Below are positions 1 through 8,156 of a stretch of 33,283 nucleotides of DNA, in pieces. Below the pieces are notes generated by a model. That model saw only the letters and a list, made by a program, of their open reading frames with translations. It did not search any database and had not been told where the DNA came from. The position numbers and the translations under genes were made by a program. The stretch is taken from the IMG/VR virus record IMGVR_UViG_3300023184_002385, positions 1-33,283 of that record. One strand, given 5' to 3'. The DNA comes from a virus. The number at the start of each line of letters is the position of its first letter. The first letter of the stretch is position 1.

Positions 1-310
1 TCCCCGATAACGGTGTTGAAAGTCCACCAAGATAAGTAATGCCACCGATGCCTTGATAGTAGGAAGTTGATTGAGTTGTTGGTCCTGCATAACGCATCTG
101 ACAATACAAGTCGACAGAAGCACTACCCCCGATATCTGAGCCAATGACTAGATAATTGTTGTAGGTGCTTGTGAAGCAGTTGTCTATTGTGACGCTAGAA
201 ACTGCCGAGGTAACAACTGCGCTAGTGATATACACCAGCCCTGAGTTAGCCAAGTAGGTGTTCGTATCGGCACTGGTAAGCACCTCGGTTGTGAATGTTT
301 TGACTGCCAT
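1..310 (-). CDS. Tail-appendage (fibre-like) protein, 3' end cut off by window edge
   Basis: The gene starts at the ATG at 308-310, behind a good ribosome site (AAGGACAAT), and stays open to position 1, so only the first 103 codons are present. It is a near-copy of the gene at 32555-33118: it lacks one Gly codon near residue 9 and has a few substitutions (for example YNNY for YDNY). The Ser/Thr/Gly-rich, beta-prone sequence has no enzyme motif. A more distant relative of about 200 residues lies at 2427-3029, and the family ends in a conserved RVYGYR motif there and at 32555. It sits directly downstream of the tail-tip gene, so a receptor-binding or tail-tip decoration role is likely. That role is inferred from position; the homology is seen directly. 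Confidence 0.8.
   Translation of the reverse strand, partial: MAVKTFTTEVLTSADTNTYLANSGLVYITSAVVTSAVSSVTIDNCFTSTYNNYLVIGSDIGGSASVDLYCQMRYAGPTTQSTSYYQGIGGITYLGGLSTPLSG
1..310. repeat. Direct repeat, copy A (matches 32806-33118)
   Basis: Bases 1-310 match 32806-33118 almost base for base, with scattered mostly third-position differences and one 3-base gap. The similarity covers the 5' part of two tail-appendage genes and stops near the start codon. Position 1 of the window falls inside the repeat. Confidence 0.95.
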
Positions 311-318
311 ATTGTCCT

Positions 319-2301
319 TTATTGTAGGCGGAATCCGTCATCAAGAGTTGATGAGTTAAGAATAAACCATGCTGTGTACTGCTCAGAACCATCAACAGTA
401 ATATCCCAACTACTTGTTGTAATGCTATGAGTGATTTTGTTTAGCAGTTGAATCTTAGTAAATGATGAACCTGTTTTTGGTGTGACAACAACCGTTGTTC
501 TATCCAGCAGTTCTAAGCCAAGCATGGTGGCATAGTCGGCAGTGGTTTTAGTTACGCCAATCCGCAACGGGGAAAGGTTTGTAGTCAGGTTGCCAGCGAC
601 AGTAGCCACATAGTTTGCAAGAGTTCTACTTATTGCAATGTTGGTTATTTGGGTGTTAATAGTTTCAGTGTTTGTGCCGTATGCAGATACAGAACCACTA
701 TTTGTGGCATTTACAAGACCTTCACCACTAAATGTGACAGTCACATCATTACGGATTTGGTCACCCGATAGTTGCATATCTATTTGAGGTTCAAATGCAA
801 TACCACCTGTGCCAAGTATGGCTTGGTTTGTGTTGCTTGTCGGATTGAGATAAACATAATTACGACCCTTAAATTGTATTTTGCCATTCTTGTCGCAAAA
901 CATAAAACCATATTCGGCATTGGTTGTGTTGTTTAACGCATCAACTATTGGTGTGCCTTGATTATCAATATCTGTTACATAAACAACATTATATGGGTAA
1001 CCTGCCCAATCAGTATTGGTACTAACTTCTGCGTAGTTAGTACGGGATTGCGGAACATTCGTGTAGTCAATTAAACGCTTATAACGGTCAGCAACAAATT
1101 CTGTTATTTTGCCTGCTCCATAGTTATACAAAGCGTATGCTGCGTATGCAGAAAAATCATAAACGGCTAATTCTTGAAACACAATATTGCTTACAGTTAC
1201 AACATCAGCACCTAAAGTGTTTGTAGCAGAACCGCCCGAAATAGACGACAAAATTGATTGACTATCTAAAAAAGCATAAACATAAGTACCAGAGGTATAG
1301 GCATTTGTAGCACTAGGGGTGTACATAATGTTCAAACAATGAGGTTGTCCATCACGCATTTTTGCGCCACTATTTTTAGTGTAGTCATAACCATCCCAAG
1401 TAAATGTTGGTGTTTTAACTTCAACATGAAAATACCCTGATGCATCAATGTTTGCTCTTATACGAACAGAGCCGTATTCAACATAAAGAAAATATGCCGT
1501 ACTAGTTTTGTCGGTAATAGTAAACCACATATTAACTGTTAAACCAGTTGCAACACCTGTACCTGTGGAGCAAGTAAATGAGTTTGATTGACCAATGTTA
1601 ATTGAGTTTTTACTTCCCAAAGGTGCCAATTGAATTCCGTAAGACCAAGCCACCGAACCAAATAAAGGAGACGCTTGTGTTCCTTGGTCTGAAATAGTAG
1701 TTGAAGGGATTTGGTCATCACCTCTGTAATAGTGAACAGGGTTTTTTGTTACTGTAGGTGAACCATCAGAAAATCCTGATAACGGGTTGTACCTTAAAAT
1801 ATAGTTATATGTAAAGTTATAAAGTACATTAGGCATTTGTGATTGTGACAGCAACGCCAGCAAGTCAAAACATTGCACCGACACGGTAGAGGCATATCCA
1901 GCCTCGGTAAAAGAAACAGGAAACCCTTCCATAAACCCACGAAAGACGGGATACAAAATACCGTTATTCATTGCAACAATCTTGATTTGTTTTCTCGGAA
2001 GCAGTTTCCCGTAGTAGGTGCCTGCCGTATTAAACGGGTCAAACTGTCGTGTGTTGTTTTGGAATGTCACATGGGCTGTAGAAACAAAAGGTGAAAAGTC
2101 ATCTGACCTGCCCCTGTCAATATCAACATTTGTTACATAGGTTGTTACTTCTGTCCATACAGGTTCAACATCGTATGGCGAACCGTCAAACGCTATGAAC
2201 ACGCCCAATGTAGGCATGGTTGTAACACCATCGCCTGCACCGTCATAGCCAACACCTGTTGCGTCATAGAGGGTTGCGGAATCGTAAAGAGGAACAGCCA
2301 T
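319..2301 (-). CDS. Minor tail / tail-tip protein with inserted LamG-like domain
   Basis: This 660-residue protein is in the position of the tail-tip (baseplate hub or Dit/Tal-like) genes after the tape measure. The N-terminal ~130 residues resemble actinophage minor tail proteins (VTNVDIDRGRSDDFSPF, then TVTFQN-like and YPVFRGFMEG segments), a pattern typical of the ring-forming tail-tip fold. Residues of about 190-390 look like a concanavalin/LamG jelly roll (LTVNMWFTI, FHVEVKTPTFTW, DGQPHCLNIMYTP), which suggests carbohydrate binding. The rest is beta-rich. The C-terminus (WFILNSSTLDDGFRLQ) resembles the end of the partial gene at 33158-33283. The ATG overlaps the stop of the 40-residue gene upstream by one base (TAATG), so translation is probably coupled. 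Structural role is well supported; sugar binding is inference. Confidence 0.8.
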   Translation of the reverse strand: MAVPLYDSATLYDATGVGYDGAGDGVTTMPTLGVFIAFDGSPYDVEPVWTEVTTYVTNVDIDRGRSDDFSPFVSTAHVTFQNNTRQFDPFNTAGTYYGKLLPRKQIKIVAMNNGILYPVFRGFMEGFPVSFTEAGYASTVSVQCFDLLALLSQSQMPNVLYNFTYNYILRYNPLSGFSDGSPTVTKNPVHYYRGDDQIPSTTISDQGTQASPLFGSVAWSYGIQLAPLGSKNSINIGQSNSFTCSTGTGVATGLTVNMWFTITDKTSTAYFLYVEYGSVRIRANIDASGYFHVEVKTPTFTWDGYDYTKNSGAKMRDGQPHCLNIMYTPSATNAYTSGTYVYAFLDSQSILSSISGGSATNTLGADVVTVSNIVFQELAVYDFSAYAAYALYNYGAGKITEFVADRYKRLIDYTNVPQSRTNYAEVSTNTDWAGYPYNVVYVTDIDNQGTPIVDALNNTTNAEYGFMFCDKNGKIQFKGRNYVYLNPTSNTNQAILGTGGIAFEPQIDMQLSGDQIRNDVTVTFSGEGLVNATNSGSVSAYGTNTETINTQITNIAISRTLANYVATVAGNLTTNLSPLRIGVTKTTADYATMLGLELLDRTTVVVTPKTGSSFTKIQLLNKITHSITTSSWDITVDGSEQYTAWFILNSSTLDDGFRLQ

Positions 2302-2423
2302 TACTCAAGTTCAGTTAGTGGTTCTGTTGGCTCTGGTAGTGCTGCAATTTCTTCGGCTGTTAGTTCCCGTGTAATGGTTTCGCCTGTGAGTGCATCGTGA
2401 AAAGTTCCAAATATCGGTTCCAT
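2301..2423 (-). CDS. Small acidic protein, paralogue of 32432-32551
   Basis: A 40-residue protein starting MEPIFGTFHDALTGET and continuing RELTAEEIA, with an acidic tail. A near-copy of 39 residues lies at 32432-32551, also directly downstream of a tail-appendage gene, so gene and partner form a repeated two-gene module. The start ATG lies 3 bases past the stop of the 200-residue appendage gene, and the stop overlaps the next ATG by one base. The (E/T)RELTAEEIA pattern recalls the C-terminal tails of phage fibre and fibre-assembly proteins. The function is not known; a role as assembly partner of the appendage is inferred from the repeated linkage. Confidence 0.8.
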   Translation of the reverse strand: MEPIFGTFHDALTGETITRELTAEEIAALPEPTEPLTELE

Positions 2424-2426
2424 TAT

Positions 2427-3029
2427 TTATTTCCTATACCCATAGACACGAATGGTTCCACCAGTCATTGTAACAGCATTGCAATAAACCTGAAAGCCTG
2501 TGTATGAAGCGTTAGTTGCAAGAACATAAGTGGCGGTGCCTGCAGTGTTGGCATCAACAAACGGCGCATTAACGAAAGTTGCTTTTGCCAAAAAGGGATT
2601 GTTTATTTCCATATTGAGACTAAATGTAGATTGAGCGCAACCACCAACATAGTTAGCGTAAGTTGCGCCATTAGCCCCAACTGAAAGAGGCGCACCACTC
2701 GCAAAGTTTGCGTAAAGGTAATTGCCATACCATTGAGCAGGGATACCATTCACATTGAAATACAACCATGCACCTGATGTGCCTGCTGTGTCTGACATAA
2801 TTATTTTGTATGAATCATAAGTTGCGCTGAAACAGTTTGAAACCGTCACGCTCGTTACGCCTGTTCCAACTGTTGCGCTTGTAACAAGCACCAACCCCAT
2901 GTAGGTTTCAATCTTGTTCACCGCACTATTTAAGTTTGAGTGTTGAAGCGAATGTGAAGGACTATTTAACGGTGAAGTTGAAAGAGGGTCTGTAAAACTG
3001 TCAATGCTTGTAGGGAATGATGAAGCCAT
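2427..3029 (-). CDS. Tail-appendage (fibre-like) protein, divergent paralogue
   Basis: A 200-residue protein directly downstream of the tape measure gene. It shares with the 187-residue product of 32555-33118 a central VTVSNCFSATYDSY-type segment (VTIDNCFTSTYDNY in the other copy) and the C-terminal end GGTIRVYGYR, so these are distant paralogues. The N-terminal ~45 residues (Ser/Pro-rich, then SLQHSNLNSAVNKIETYMG) look like a short helical attachment segment seen at the start of many phage fibres. The Gly/Ala/Ser/Asn-rich beta-prone body fits a host-recognition or tail-tip decoration protein. No catalytic motif is visible. Role inferred from position and composition. Confidence 0.75.
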   Translation of the reverse strand: MASSFPTSIDSFTDPLSTSPLNSPSHSLQHSNLNSAVNKIETYMGLVLVTSATVGTGVTSVTVSNCFSATYDSYKIIMSDTAGTSGAWLYFNVNGIPAQWYGNYLYANFASGAPLSVGANGATYANYVGGCAQSTFSLNMEINNPFLAKATFVNAPFVDANTAGTATYVLATNASYTGFQVYCNAVTMTGGTIRVYGYRK

Positions 3030-5663
3030 TTATGCCACCTTTATTTGTAATGCGCCTGAACGCCTCTGATAAGCCTGTAACGCATCAACAACAGATTTGC
3101 CGATAGCCACAGGGTCGCCAACACCTGTTTGGACTGTAATGTTAATGTTGCTACCGCCCATATTACCCATTTGTGAAAGTGGCAATACGGCTTCTGCACC
3201 TGATTCGCCAATCATTGCAAGTGTTGGTTTGTTTATAATGCCACCGTCAGCCATAAATGGAACAACCTGTGACCAATCAATATTTGAGAAGTCAATACTA
3301 GGGAAATTGTCTCCAATCCCAACTCCACCACCAAATGTTCCTATTGGTTTTCCAGTTTTAGGGTCAATGCCTGTTGTGTTTTGGGCTGATGTTTCTTGTT
3401 TTTTGGTTGTGCCTTTTGAGGCTGTGGCTAAACCTTTTTTGGCGTTAGTTAAAGCAAGTAACGCTTCTGCTTGTTTATCGTAAGCCTCAGTTACGCCGTC
3501 AATAGCGTCTTTTTCTTCTTTTTGAGCGTCTGTTAAGTCTTTAAGTGCGTCTTTGTAGGCATCGCTTGTTGCAGGTGCGCCACTTATAATGGCTGTTAGT
3601 TCTGCTTGTTTGTCAATTACATCTTGGGCTGTTTGGGCTACAGCGTCTTGAGCATCGGCTTGGTCAAGTTTGGCAAGTGTCAAATCAGTTTCGGCTTTGC
3701 GAATAGCCTCGGGGCTTGAAGCATCATTAGCCTGTCTTACAGCGTCTACAGCGTCTTTTTGGTCGGCATATGCTTGGTTTAAACGCTCGGCAGCATCACT
3801 AATGGTTTTGTCGCCACCTTGAATATAAGCATCGGCAAGGCTCTTTTTTGCATCTTCTACTTTTTGAGTAGCGTAAGCCAAATCTTGTGTTGCATTTTCG
3901 GTTGTTTTGCCTGATTTAAGGTCATCAAGTGCTTTTTGAGCATCAACTACACCTTGAGTAGCATCTTGTAACGAAATTGTGGCTCGTGTTGCAGCCCGTC
4001 TTGCCGATGCAAGGTCTGTTGTGGCAGCAGCAGCCTCTTTGCTTCCTGCCCCGTAACCCTTAGATATTTTATTAAACTTATCTTGGGCTACACGCACATT
4101 ATCTGTGGCATTAGCAAGGGTTAAAGTAGCGGTTGCTACGCCTTTAATTGAGGCTTCATACGCTTTAGTTTCCGAACCAAACAACTTGAGTGCAGAAGTG
4201 TACTTCTCTAATGCGGTCTTGGCTTTGTCTATTGCGCTAGGGCCAGTATCAGTTGAAGGTGGTTTTTTAACTACAGGTGGTTTTATTACTGCACCGCCAT
4301 TCAATTTAAGTTTTGGCTTCAACTTTGTTAGTTCATCACTTAAAGATTCCACAGACTTTTTTGCTTTATCGGAACCGACATGTAGTTCAGTAAGCATGGG
4401 GATATCACTCAAGAACGGAATACCGTTGTACGCCTTAATGAGTTGATTAACTCCCCAAATAATTGGATTAACGAATGAGTCTAAAAAGAAGTTTGCTACA
4501 AACTTTAAGACTGGAATCATCTTTCCAATGACATCACGGAAACCCTTGAACCTTAAAGCCAAAGCAGCGACAATCACTACTACCGCACCAATGAGTGCAG
4601 GAATACCAAAGAAGGCAGCATTCATAGCAACAGCGGTGCCAGTAGCAGCAGTACCAAAAGCAGACATTGCAATAGTGGCAAGTGTTTGTAGACCTGTATA
4701 AATACCTGTTGCAATGTTTAATGCAACCACTCCAGTTACTACGCCGAACACAAGGTCTTTCCAACCGTCTAACTTGCCAAGTGCTTTTAGTCCTTCATCG
4801 CCTAGAAACTTGAATCCTGCACCAAGCCCTTGTGTCCCAACAATGTCAGAGAACTTTTGAAATATCGGTACAAGAGTTTCGGTTACAAAACGAGATGCAG
4901 CCTCAAACGCTGGCAACAATAAAGTTCCCAAGTCCTCAGCCACATTGCCTACCGCTACTTTCATCCGGTCAAAGTCTGTAGCGGTAGCAGCAGCAGTCCC
5001 CCCTACTTGAGATTCAACTTCTTTAAGAATTAACTTCTGCGCCCCGAGAATGTTCCCTGAATCAACAAACGCTTTAATCTGTTTGCGTTGCGCATCAGTG
5101 AAGTCCACACCTGCCTTCTTTAACGCACTTACACCTTTAACAGGGTCAGCCAATGCTTTACCGAGTTGTTTAGCAGCGCCGTCTGTAGACCCAAATACAT
5201 TGCCTAAGTCAAGAGCAGCCTGTGAGGCTCGTGTGAAGATGTCGTTTCCTGCACCCACTTCATTGCGTACAGCCTTGAAAGTAAGGAGCATGTTCATCGA
5301 GGTTTGTATTGCCTCGTCATCAATTCCCGTCTTTACGGACATTGCCCGTGAAAGGTCTGAGATTTGTTTAGTTGATAAGTTTGCTGCTCCGCCAGTTGCT
5401 TTAACGATTGCTTCAGTTTGTTTAGAAACCTTTTGTGACTCAAGTGCAGCCTTGATAAGCGAGCCACCAATTACGCCACCAATGCCACCCATGATGCCAC
5501 CGATTTTTACAACGGATTTACCAAATGAGTTGAGTGCTTTTGTGCCGTTGAGTAATGCAAAAGCACTTTTCTGCCCTGCGCCGTCTAGTTGTCTAAAAGA
5601 CGAAATGGCTTTATTTACACCCTTGCTATCAAATGTACTTATAACTGGGATTACGATTGCCAT
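3030..5663 (-). CDS. Tail tape measure protein
   Basis: At 877 residues this is the longest gene, and it follows the tail assembly chaperone by one gene, as tape measure genes do. The N-terminal third is helical and Ala/Lys-rich. Roughly residues 295-375 hold a run of hydrophobic segments (for example VVTGVVALNIATGIY and LIGAVVVIVAALALRF), the usual membrane-active part. Residues of about 470-720 are long heptad-like helices rich in Ala, Asp, Lys and Gln (repeated DAQKALDDL / DAQDAV type segments). The C-terminus is Gly-rich (GGGVGIGDNFPS, then MADGGIINKPTLAMIGE and EAVLPLS, a motif common at tape measure ends). No peptidase domain is seen. It sets tail length and takes part in DNA ejection. 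The ATG overlaps the upstream stop by one base. Confidence 0.93.
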   Translation of the reverse strand: MAIVIPVISTFDSKGVNKAISSFRQLDGAGQKSAFALLNGTKALNSFGKSVVKIGGIMGGIGGVIGGSLIKAALESQKVSKQTEAIVKATGGAANLSTKQISDLSRAMSVKTGIDDEAIQTSMNMLLTFKAVRNEVGAGNDIFTRASQAALDLGNVFGSTDGAAKQLGKALADPVKGVSALKKAGVDFTDAQRKQIKAFVDSGNILGAQKLILKEVESQVGGTAAATATDFDRMKVAVGNVAEDLGTLLLPAFEAASRFVTETLVPIFQKFSDIVGTQGLGAGFKFLGDEGLKALGKLDGWKDLVFGVVTGVVALNIATGIYTGLQTLATIAMSAFGTAATGTAVAMNAAFFGIPALIGAVVVIVAALALRFKGFRDVIGKMIPVLKFVANFFLDSFVNPIIWGVNQLIKAYNGIPFLSDIPMLTELHVGSDKAKKSVESLSDELTKLKPKLKLNGGAVIKPPVVKKPPSTDTGPSAIDKAKTALEKYTSALKLFGSETKAYEASIKGVATATLTLANATDNVRVAQDKFNKISKGYGAGSKEAAAATTDLASARRAATRATISLQDATQGVVDAQKALDDLKSGKTTENATQDLAYATQKVEDAKKSLADAYIQGGDKTISDAAERLNQAYADQKDAVDAVRQANDASSPEAIRKAETDLTLAKLDQADAQDAVAQTAQDVIDKQAELTAIISGAPATSDAYKDALKDLTDAQKEEKDAIDGVTEAYDKQAEALLALTNAKKGLATASKGTTKKQETSAQNTTGIDPKTGKPIGTFGGGVGIGDNFPSIDFSNIDWSQVVPFMADGGIINKPTLAMIGESGAEAVLPLSQMGNMGGSNINITVQTGVGDPVAIGKSVVDALQAYQRRSGALQIKVA

Positions 5664-6292
5664 TACAGACCAAACCTTCCGAAAGCGTTGCGATTCTGTG
5701 ACCTTGCTTGAATAGACGAATTAGCACGCTTTGTTGTTTCATTAGCAATTTGCACAGTAAAGCGAGATTGTATATCCGCAATGATTTTGTCAAGGTCTTT
5801 TTCAACTAAAGGCATATAGTTTTTTACACGCTTCCACATCACTCGTGATGGAGAACCTGTCTTGTTGAGGTTCTTAACGAACTGGTCTTTCTTGTCGGTG
5901 CGATTCAAAGTTGCAAGGTCAAAGATTGAAGCACCAGCGTCTGATTGCTTGATGCGGACAATCGGGTACGAATTAGTCCTCCGTATTTTCCTGCCACCGA
6001 CTACAACACTTACGCCTCTTTTGGCTTTCTTCACATCGTATTTAGGAAACGATGCGCCTGCACCGCCGGCTGGTTTTCTTCCCCTAGAAGTACGCCCATA
6101 TTTAATCCAGTTGATTTGTTTAGATGATGTCCAAGGATGAGCAGGGAATCCTTCAGCGACTTTGGCACGCAAAGGTTCTACTTTGTTTTTTATGTCTTTG
6201 CTGACTTGCTTGAATGTTTCAGGCTCTAACCGTTTCAAGGCTTGCAAAACAGGGGCGACACCTACCACCATGTTGTTTCGTACATCAGCCAT
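5663..6292 (-). CDS. Probable tail protein between chaperone and tape measure
   Basis: A 209-residue basic protein (many Lys/Arg, for example GRTSRGRKPAGG and GGRKIRRTNSYP). I do not recognise a named family. It starts 9 bases after the end of the frameshifted chaperone and its stop overlaps the tape measure ATG, so it is firmly part of the tail operon. HK97 gp10-like tail-completion proteins share the early pattern of a helix with a Lys-rich segment and a FPAHPWTSSK-type loop, but in most phages they lie upstream of the tail-tube gene, so that match is tentative. A minor structural or assembly role is inferred only from location. Confidence 0.7.
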   Translation of the reverse strand: MADVRNNMVVGVAPVLQALKRLEPETFKQVSKDIKNKVEPLRAKVAEGFPAHPWTSSKQINWIKYGRTSRGRKPAGGAGASFPKYDVKKAKRGVSVVVGGRKIRRTNSYPIVRIKQSDAGASIFDLATLNRTDKKDQFVKNLNKTGSPSRVMWKRVKNYMPLVEKDLDKIIADIQSRFTVQIANETTKRANSSIQARSQNRNAFGRFGL

Positions 6293-6301
6293 GTGCCAAT
6301 A

Positions 6302-6711
6302 CTACTTCTTAGGTGCTTGAGAATTGCGCCAAACAATCATGTCATATACCGCTTGCAGATGCACGGGGTCTTCTAGAAGCAATTGACTAGGAGGAATACC
6401 AGTCTCCACGCATATAAACGCTAACCGCCCTGTTGCGCTGGACTGTCCAAAGGGACTGTCACATCCGATTCGTCATCAATTTCAACACTTGAAATGCTAT
6501 TGAGCCACTCAGGTTCAAAAGGTAGGGCGGTCAGTTTGTTTCGTTGCAAAGATTTCCATGCAAGCCAGCCAATATCAGTAAGTCTGATTTCTGTTTCAAG
6601 GTTAGCCACACTTCTGTTCCATGTGCGTTCAAACATCACGAAGTCAGGGAAGTGGGCTGTGGTCTTTTGTTTCTCGCCGTTGCTATAAACAACTACAAAC
6701 TTCATTTCCAT
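6302..6711 (-). CDS. Tail assembly chaperone, -1 frameshift (GT-like) product
   Basis: Ribosomes slipping back one base at CCCTTTG (6448-6454) leave the G frame after Val-Pro-Leu and continue from 6448 in the -1 frame to the TAG at 6302-6304. The expected fusion is 136 residues: 88 from the G frame and 48 from the T frame. The T part contains ICVETGIPPSQLLEDP and LQAVYDMIVWRN, a strongly conserved actinophage T-domain pattern that has no start codon of its own in a sensible place. Join: complement 6448-6711 then complement 6302-6448, with base 6448 read twice. The G:GT ratio is usually critical for tail assembly (established for lambda). Frame and heptamer are seen directly; slippage itself is inferred. 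Confidence 0.88.
6421..6711 (-). CDS. Tail assembly chaperone, short (G-like) product
   Basis: This 96-residue product lies between the tail-tube genes and the tape measure, the fixed position of the G/GT chaperone genes of siphoviruses. The start ATG at 6709-6711 has AAGGA about 9 bases upstream. Residues such as FPDFVMFERTWNRS and LTDIGWLAWKSLQR are typical of this family in actinophages. Eight codons before the stop lies a CCCTTTG slippery heptamer (6448-6454) in the correct phase, and the -1 frame continues for 48 codons. The short product should be the main one. It binds the tape measure protein during tail assembly and is not in the virion (family knowledge). Confidence 0.88.
   Translation of the reverse strand: MEMKFVVVYSNGEKQKTTAHFPDFVMFERTWNRSVANLETEIRLTDIGWLAWKSLQRNKLTALPFEPEWLNSISSVEIDDESDVTVPLDSPAQQGG
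6448..6454 (-). promoter_or_regulatory. Programmed -1 ribosomal frameshift site (CCCTTTG)
   Basis: The heptamer reads C CCT TTG in the G frame, a canonical X XXY YYZ slippery sequence. It lies just before the point where the -1 frame is needed to join the conserved T domain. I did not find an obvious strong pseudoknot by eye immediately downstream. Confidence 0.88.
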
Positions 6712-6728
6712 GTCGGGTAATCCTTAAT

Positions 6729-7160
6729 TTAGGAGGTTGTCTTTACGAGAGTTCCACCAGTGAAACTCAAGGTGGTCATTGCCAATTCTCCAACTGCGCC
6801 TGCGACAGGTGTGTGCGAGGCTAGGAAGGTTGTTGACAATGTGTAAAGAGGGTTGGTGGCTGATGTGGATGCGCTAGTTGCTTTAACTGTGACAGTTGTT
6901 GTCGTACCTACGAGTGGGTAAATCAATGCTTCCACACTGGTAGTAGCAGCCCCGGCTGGAATGTTCACAGCGAAGTCTTGCATCAAAGTGATTTCAGCAG
7001 AGTTGTTTTGCAATCCGCCAGAAAACTTATGTCCTGTATCTCCAAAGGCGGTTACTTCAATTGAGTCAATTTCGTAATTTAGTGTCACATTGTTTGATTT
7101 GTCGGATACTGCGGTACCACCGATAGTGACTACTGCGTTAGTGAGTGCGAGGACAGCCAT
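6729..7160 (-). CDS. Major tail (tube) protein, second copy
   Basis: A 143-residue beta-rich protein in the tail-tube position just before the chaperone genes. It is a clear paralogue of the gene immediately upstream: both start MAVLALTNA, share NYEIDSIEVTAFG and the GGLQNNS.EITLMQDFA block, and end in LSFTGGT(L/I)VK-type strands. Compared with the other copy it has an insertion near residue 68 (VNIPAGAATTS). The ATG overlaps the stop of the first copy by one base (TAATG). Tube subunits polymerise into the tail. Whether both copies enter the tube, or one is a specialised variant, cannot be told from sequence. Confidence 0.85.
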   Translation of the reverse strand: MAVLALTNAVVTIGGTAVSDKSNNVTLNYEIDSIEVTAFGDTGHKFSGGLQNNSAEITLMQDFAVNIPAGAATTSVEALIYPLVGTTTTVTVKATSASTSATNPLYTLSTTFLASHTPVAGAVGELAMTTLSFTGGTLVKTTS

Positions 7161-7567
7161 TATGCAACTGCCTTAACAATGGTTCCGCCTGTGAATGTAA
7201 GGCTTGTTGTTGCCAACTCGCCTACGCCACCAGCGACTGGAGTGTGAGATGCAAGGAAAGCATTGGAGATTGTGTATGAAGGGTTAGTAGCCCCAACTGC
7301 AGATGAAGTTGGCTTGATGACCAGTGTGGTTGTAGTTCCTACGAGTGGGTACACAGTTGCTTCAACATTAGAAGTTGCAAAGTCTTGCATCAAAGTAATC
7401 TCAACGCTGTTGTTCTGTAATCCGCCAGCGAAGGTGTGACCACCACTTCCGAATGCGGTCACTTCAATTGAATCAATTTCGTAATTGACCGTGACATTAT
7501 TGGCATGGTCAGATAGCGCAACACTGTTAATTGTGATTGTTGCATTGGTTAGTGCGAGGACAGCCAT
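7160..7567 (-). CDS. Major tail (tube) protein, first copy
   Basis: A 135-residue paralogue of the next gene, with the same N-terminus MAVLALTNA and the same NYEIDSIEVTAFG, GGLQNNSVEITLMQDFA and GTTTTLVIKPTS segments. The size and beta-rich makeup fit a siphovirus tail-tube subunit. It is preceded by a 54-residue gene at 7576-7740 and by the tail-completion gene, the expected order. Both copies look intact, with no stop or frameshift, so both are probably expressed from the same message. Confidence 0.85.
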   Translation of the reverse strand: MAVLALTNATITINSVALSDHANNVTVNYEIDSIEVTAFGSGGHTFAGGLQNNSVEITLMQDFATSNVEATVYPLVGTTTTLVIKPTSSAVGATNPSYTISNAFLASHTPVAGGVGELATTSLTFTGGTIVKAVA

Positions 7568-7575
7568 TGTGGTTC

Positions 7576-7740
7576 CTATTCCTTAGTTTCGGTTTTGGTT
7601 GTCGGGACTTTTGCTTGTTCTTGGATATGCCCACCAGAGATAAGCGCATCGATGTTCAAGCCGTATAAATCAGCAACAGTAACACTGGCACCTAAAGGGG
7701 CAAGAGTGAAGTTGTCGCTTGTTACTTTGTAGGTAGTCAT
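7576..7740 (-). CDS. Small structural-region protein, unknown
   Basis: A 54-residue reading frame starting at the ATG at 7738-7740, preceded by AAGGAGACAT, one of the best ribosome sites in the window. It ends at the TAG at 7576-7578. The product begins MTTYKVTSDNFTLAPLGASV and ends in a Lys/Thr-rich tail (KVPTTKTETKE). Small genes with this 'KVTSDNFTLAPLG' pattern occur beside tail-tube genes in other phages (from memory, not checked). It fills an otherwise empty gap of about 180 bases, and the spacing to its neighbours is tight. Function unknown. Confidence 0.8.
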   Translation of the reverse strand: MTTYKVTSDNFTLAPLGASVTVADLYGLNIDALISGGHIQEQAKVPTTKTETKE

Positions 7741-7748
7741 ATGTCTCC

Positions 7749-8156
7749 TTATGCGTACACGGTAAGTGTAGACGATACCTGTAGGAATTCTGCGTCATCT
7801 TGTTCCAATGCTGAAACATTAGTTGAAGAATTAAGAATCAAGTTTTGAACGACTCCGCCAAGAGTTGGGTCTGTCTCTAAAGCAGCCCGAATTGAAGTAG
7901 CCCCGCTGTAAGACAAGTAGCCGTCAAGGTTTGCATGTGCCACTCGGTCTACATATCTGCCGACAACAACATTGATAGTCCAATCCATTGTGATTAAACC
8001 GCTACCCATCGCCCCGTGATAGGTCACCGTATTCAGCACTGGGAACCCGATAGGGGGGTTTAACTGCTCGGGCTGGTACGAGTACGCCCTAAGTCCTGAA
8101 ATCGTGGCTAAGGCTGTCTGAAGGGCTGTGGCAACTTGACCGACTGTGGCAGGCAT
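7749..8156 (-). CDS. Probable tail terminator / tail completion protein
   Basis: A 135-residue protein between the head-tail connector and the tail-tube genes. The N-terminal helix (VGQVATALQTALATISGLRAY), a middle strand region (ITMDWTINVVVGRYVDR) and a short helix with SIRAALETDPTLGG match the layout of actinophage tail terminator proteins, which cap the tail tube and join it to the head. The identification is from position and general pattern, not from a specific catalytic or binding motif. The ATG overlaps the upstream stop by one base. Confidence 0.65.
   Translation of the reverse strand: MPATVGQVATALQTALATISGLRAYSYQPEQLNPPIGFPVLNTVTYHGAMGSGLITMDWTINVVVGRYVDRVAHANLDGYLSYSGATSIRAALETDPTLGGVVQNLILNSSTNVSALEQDDAEFLQVSSTLTVYA

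Noticed and set aside
5050-5715. Plus-strand frame of 221 codons opposite the tape measure gene
   Set aside because: Fully antisense to a clearly identified gene with strong coding features; a by-product of its codon use.
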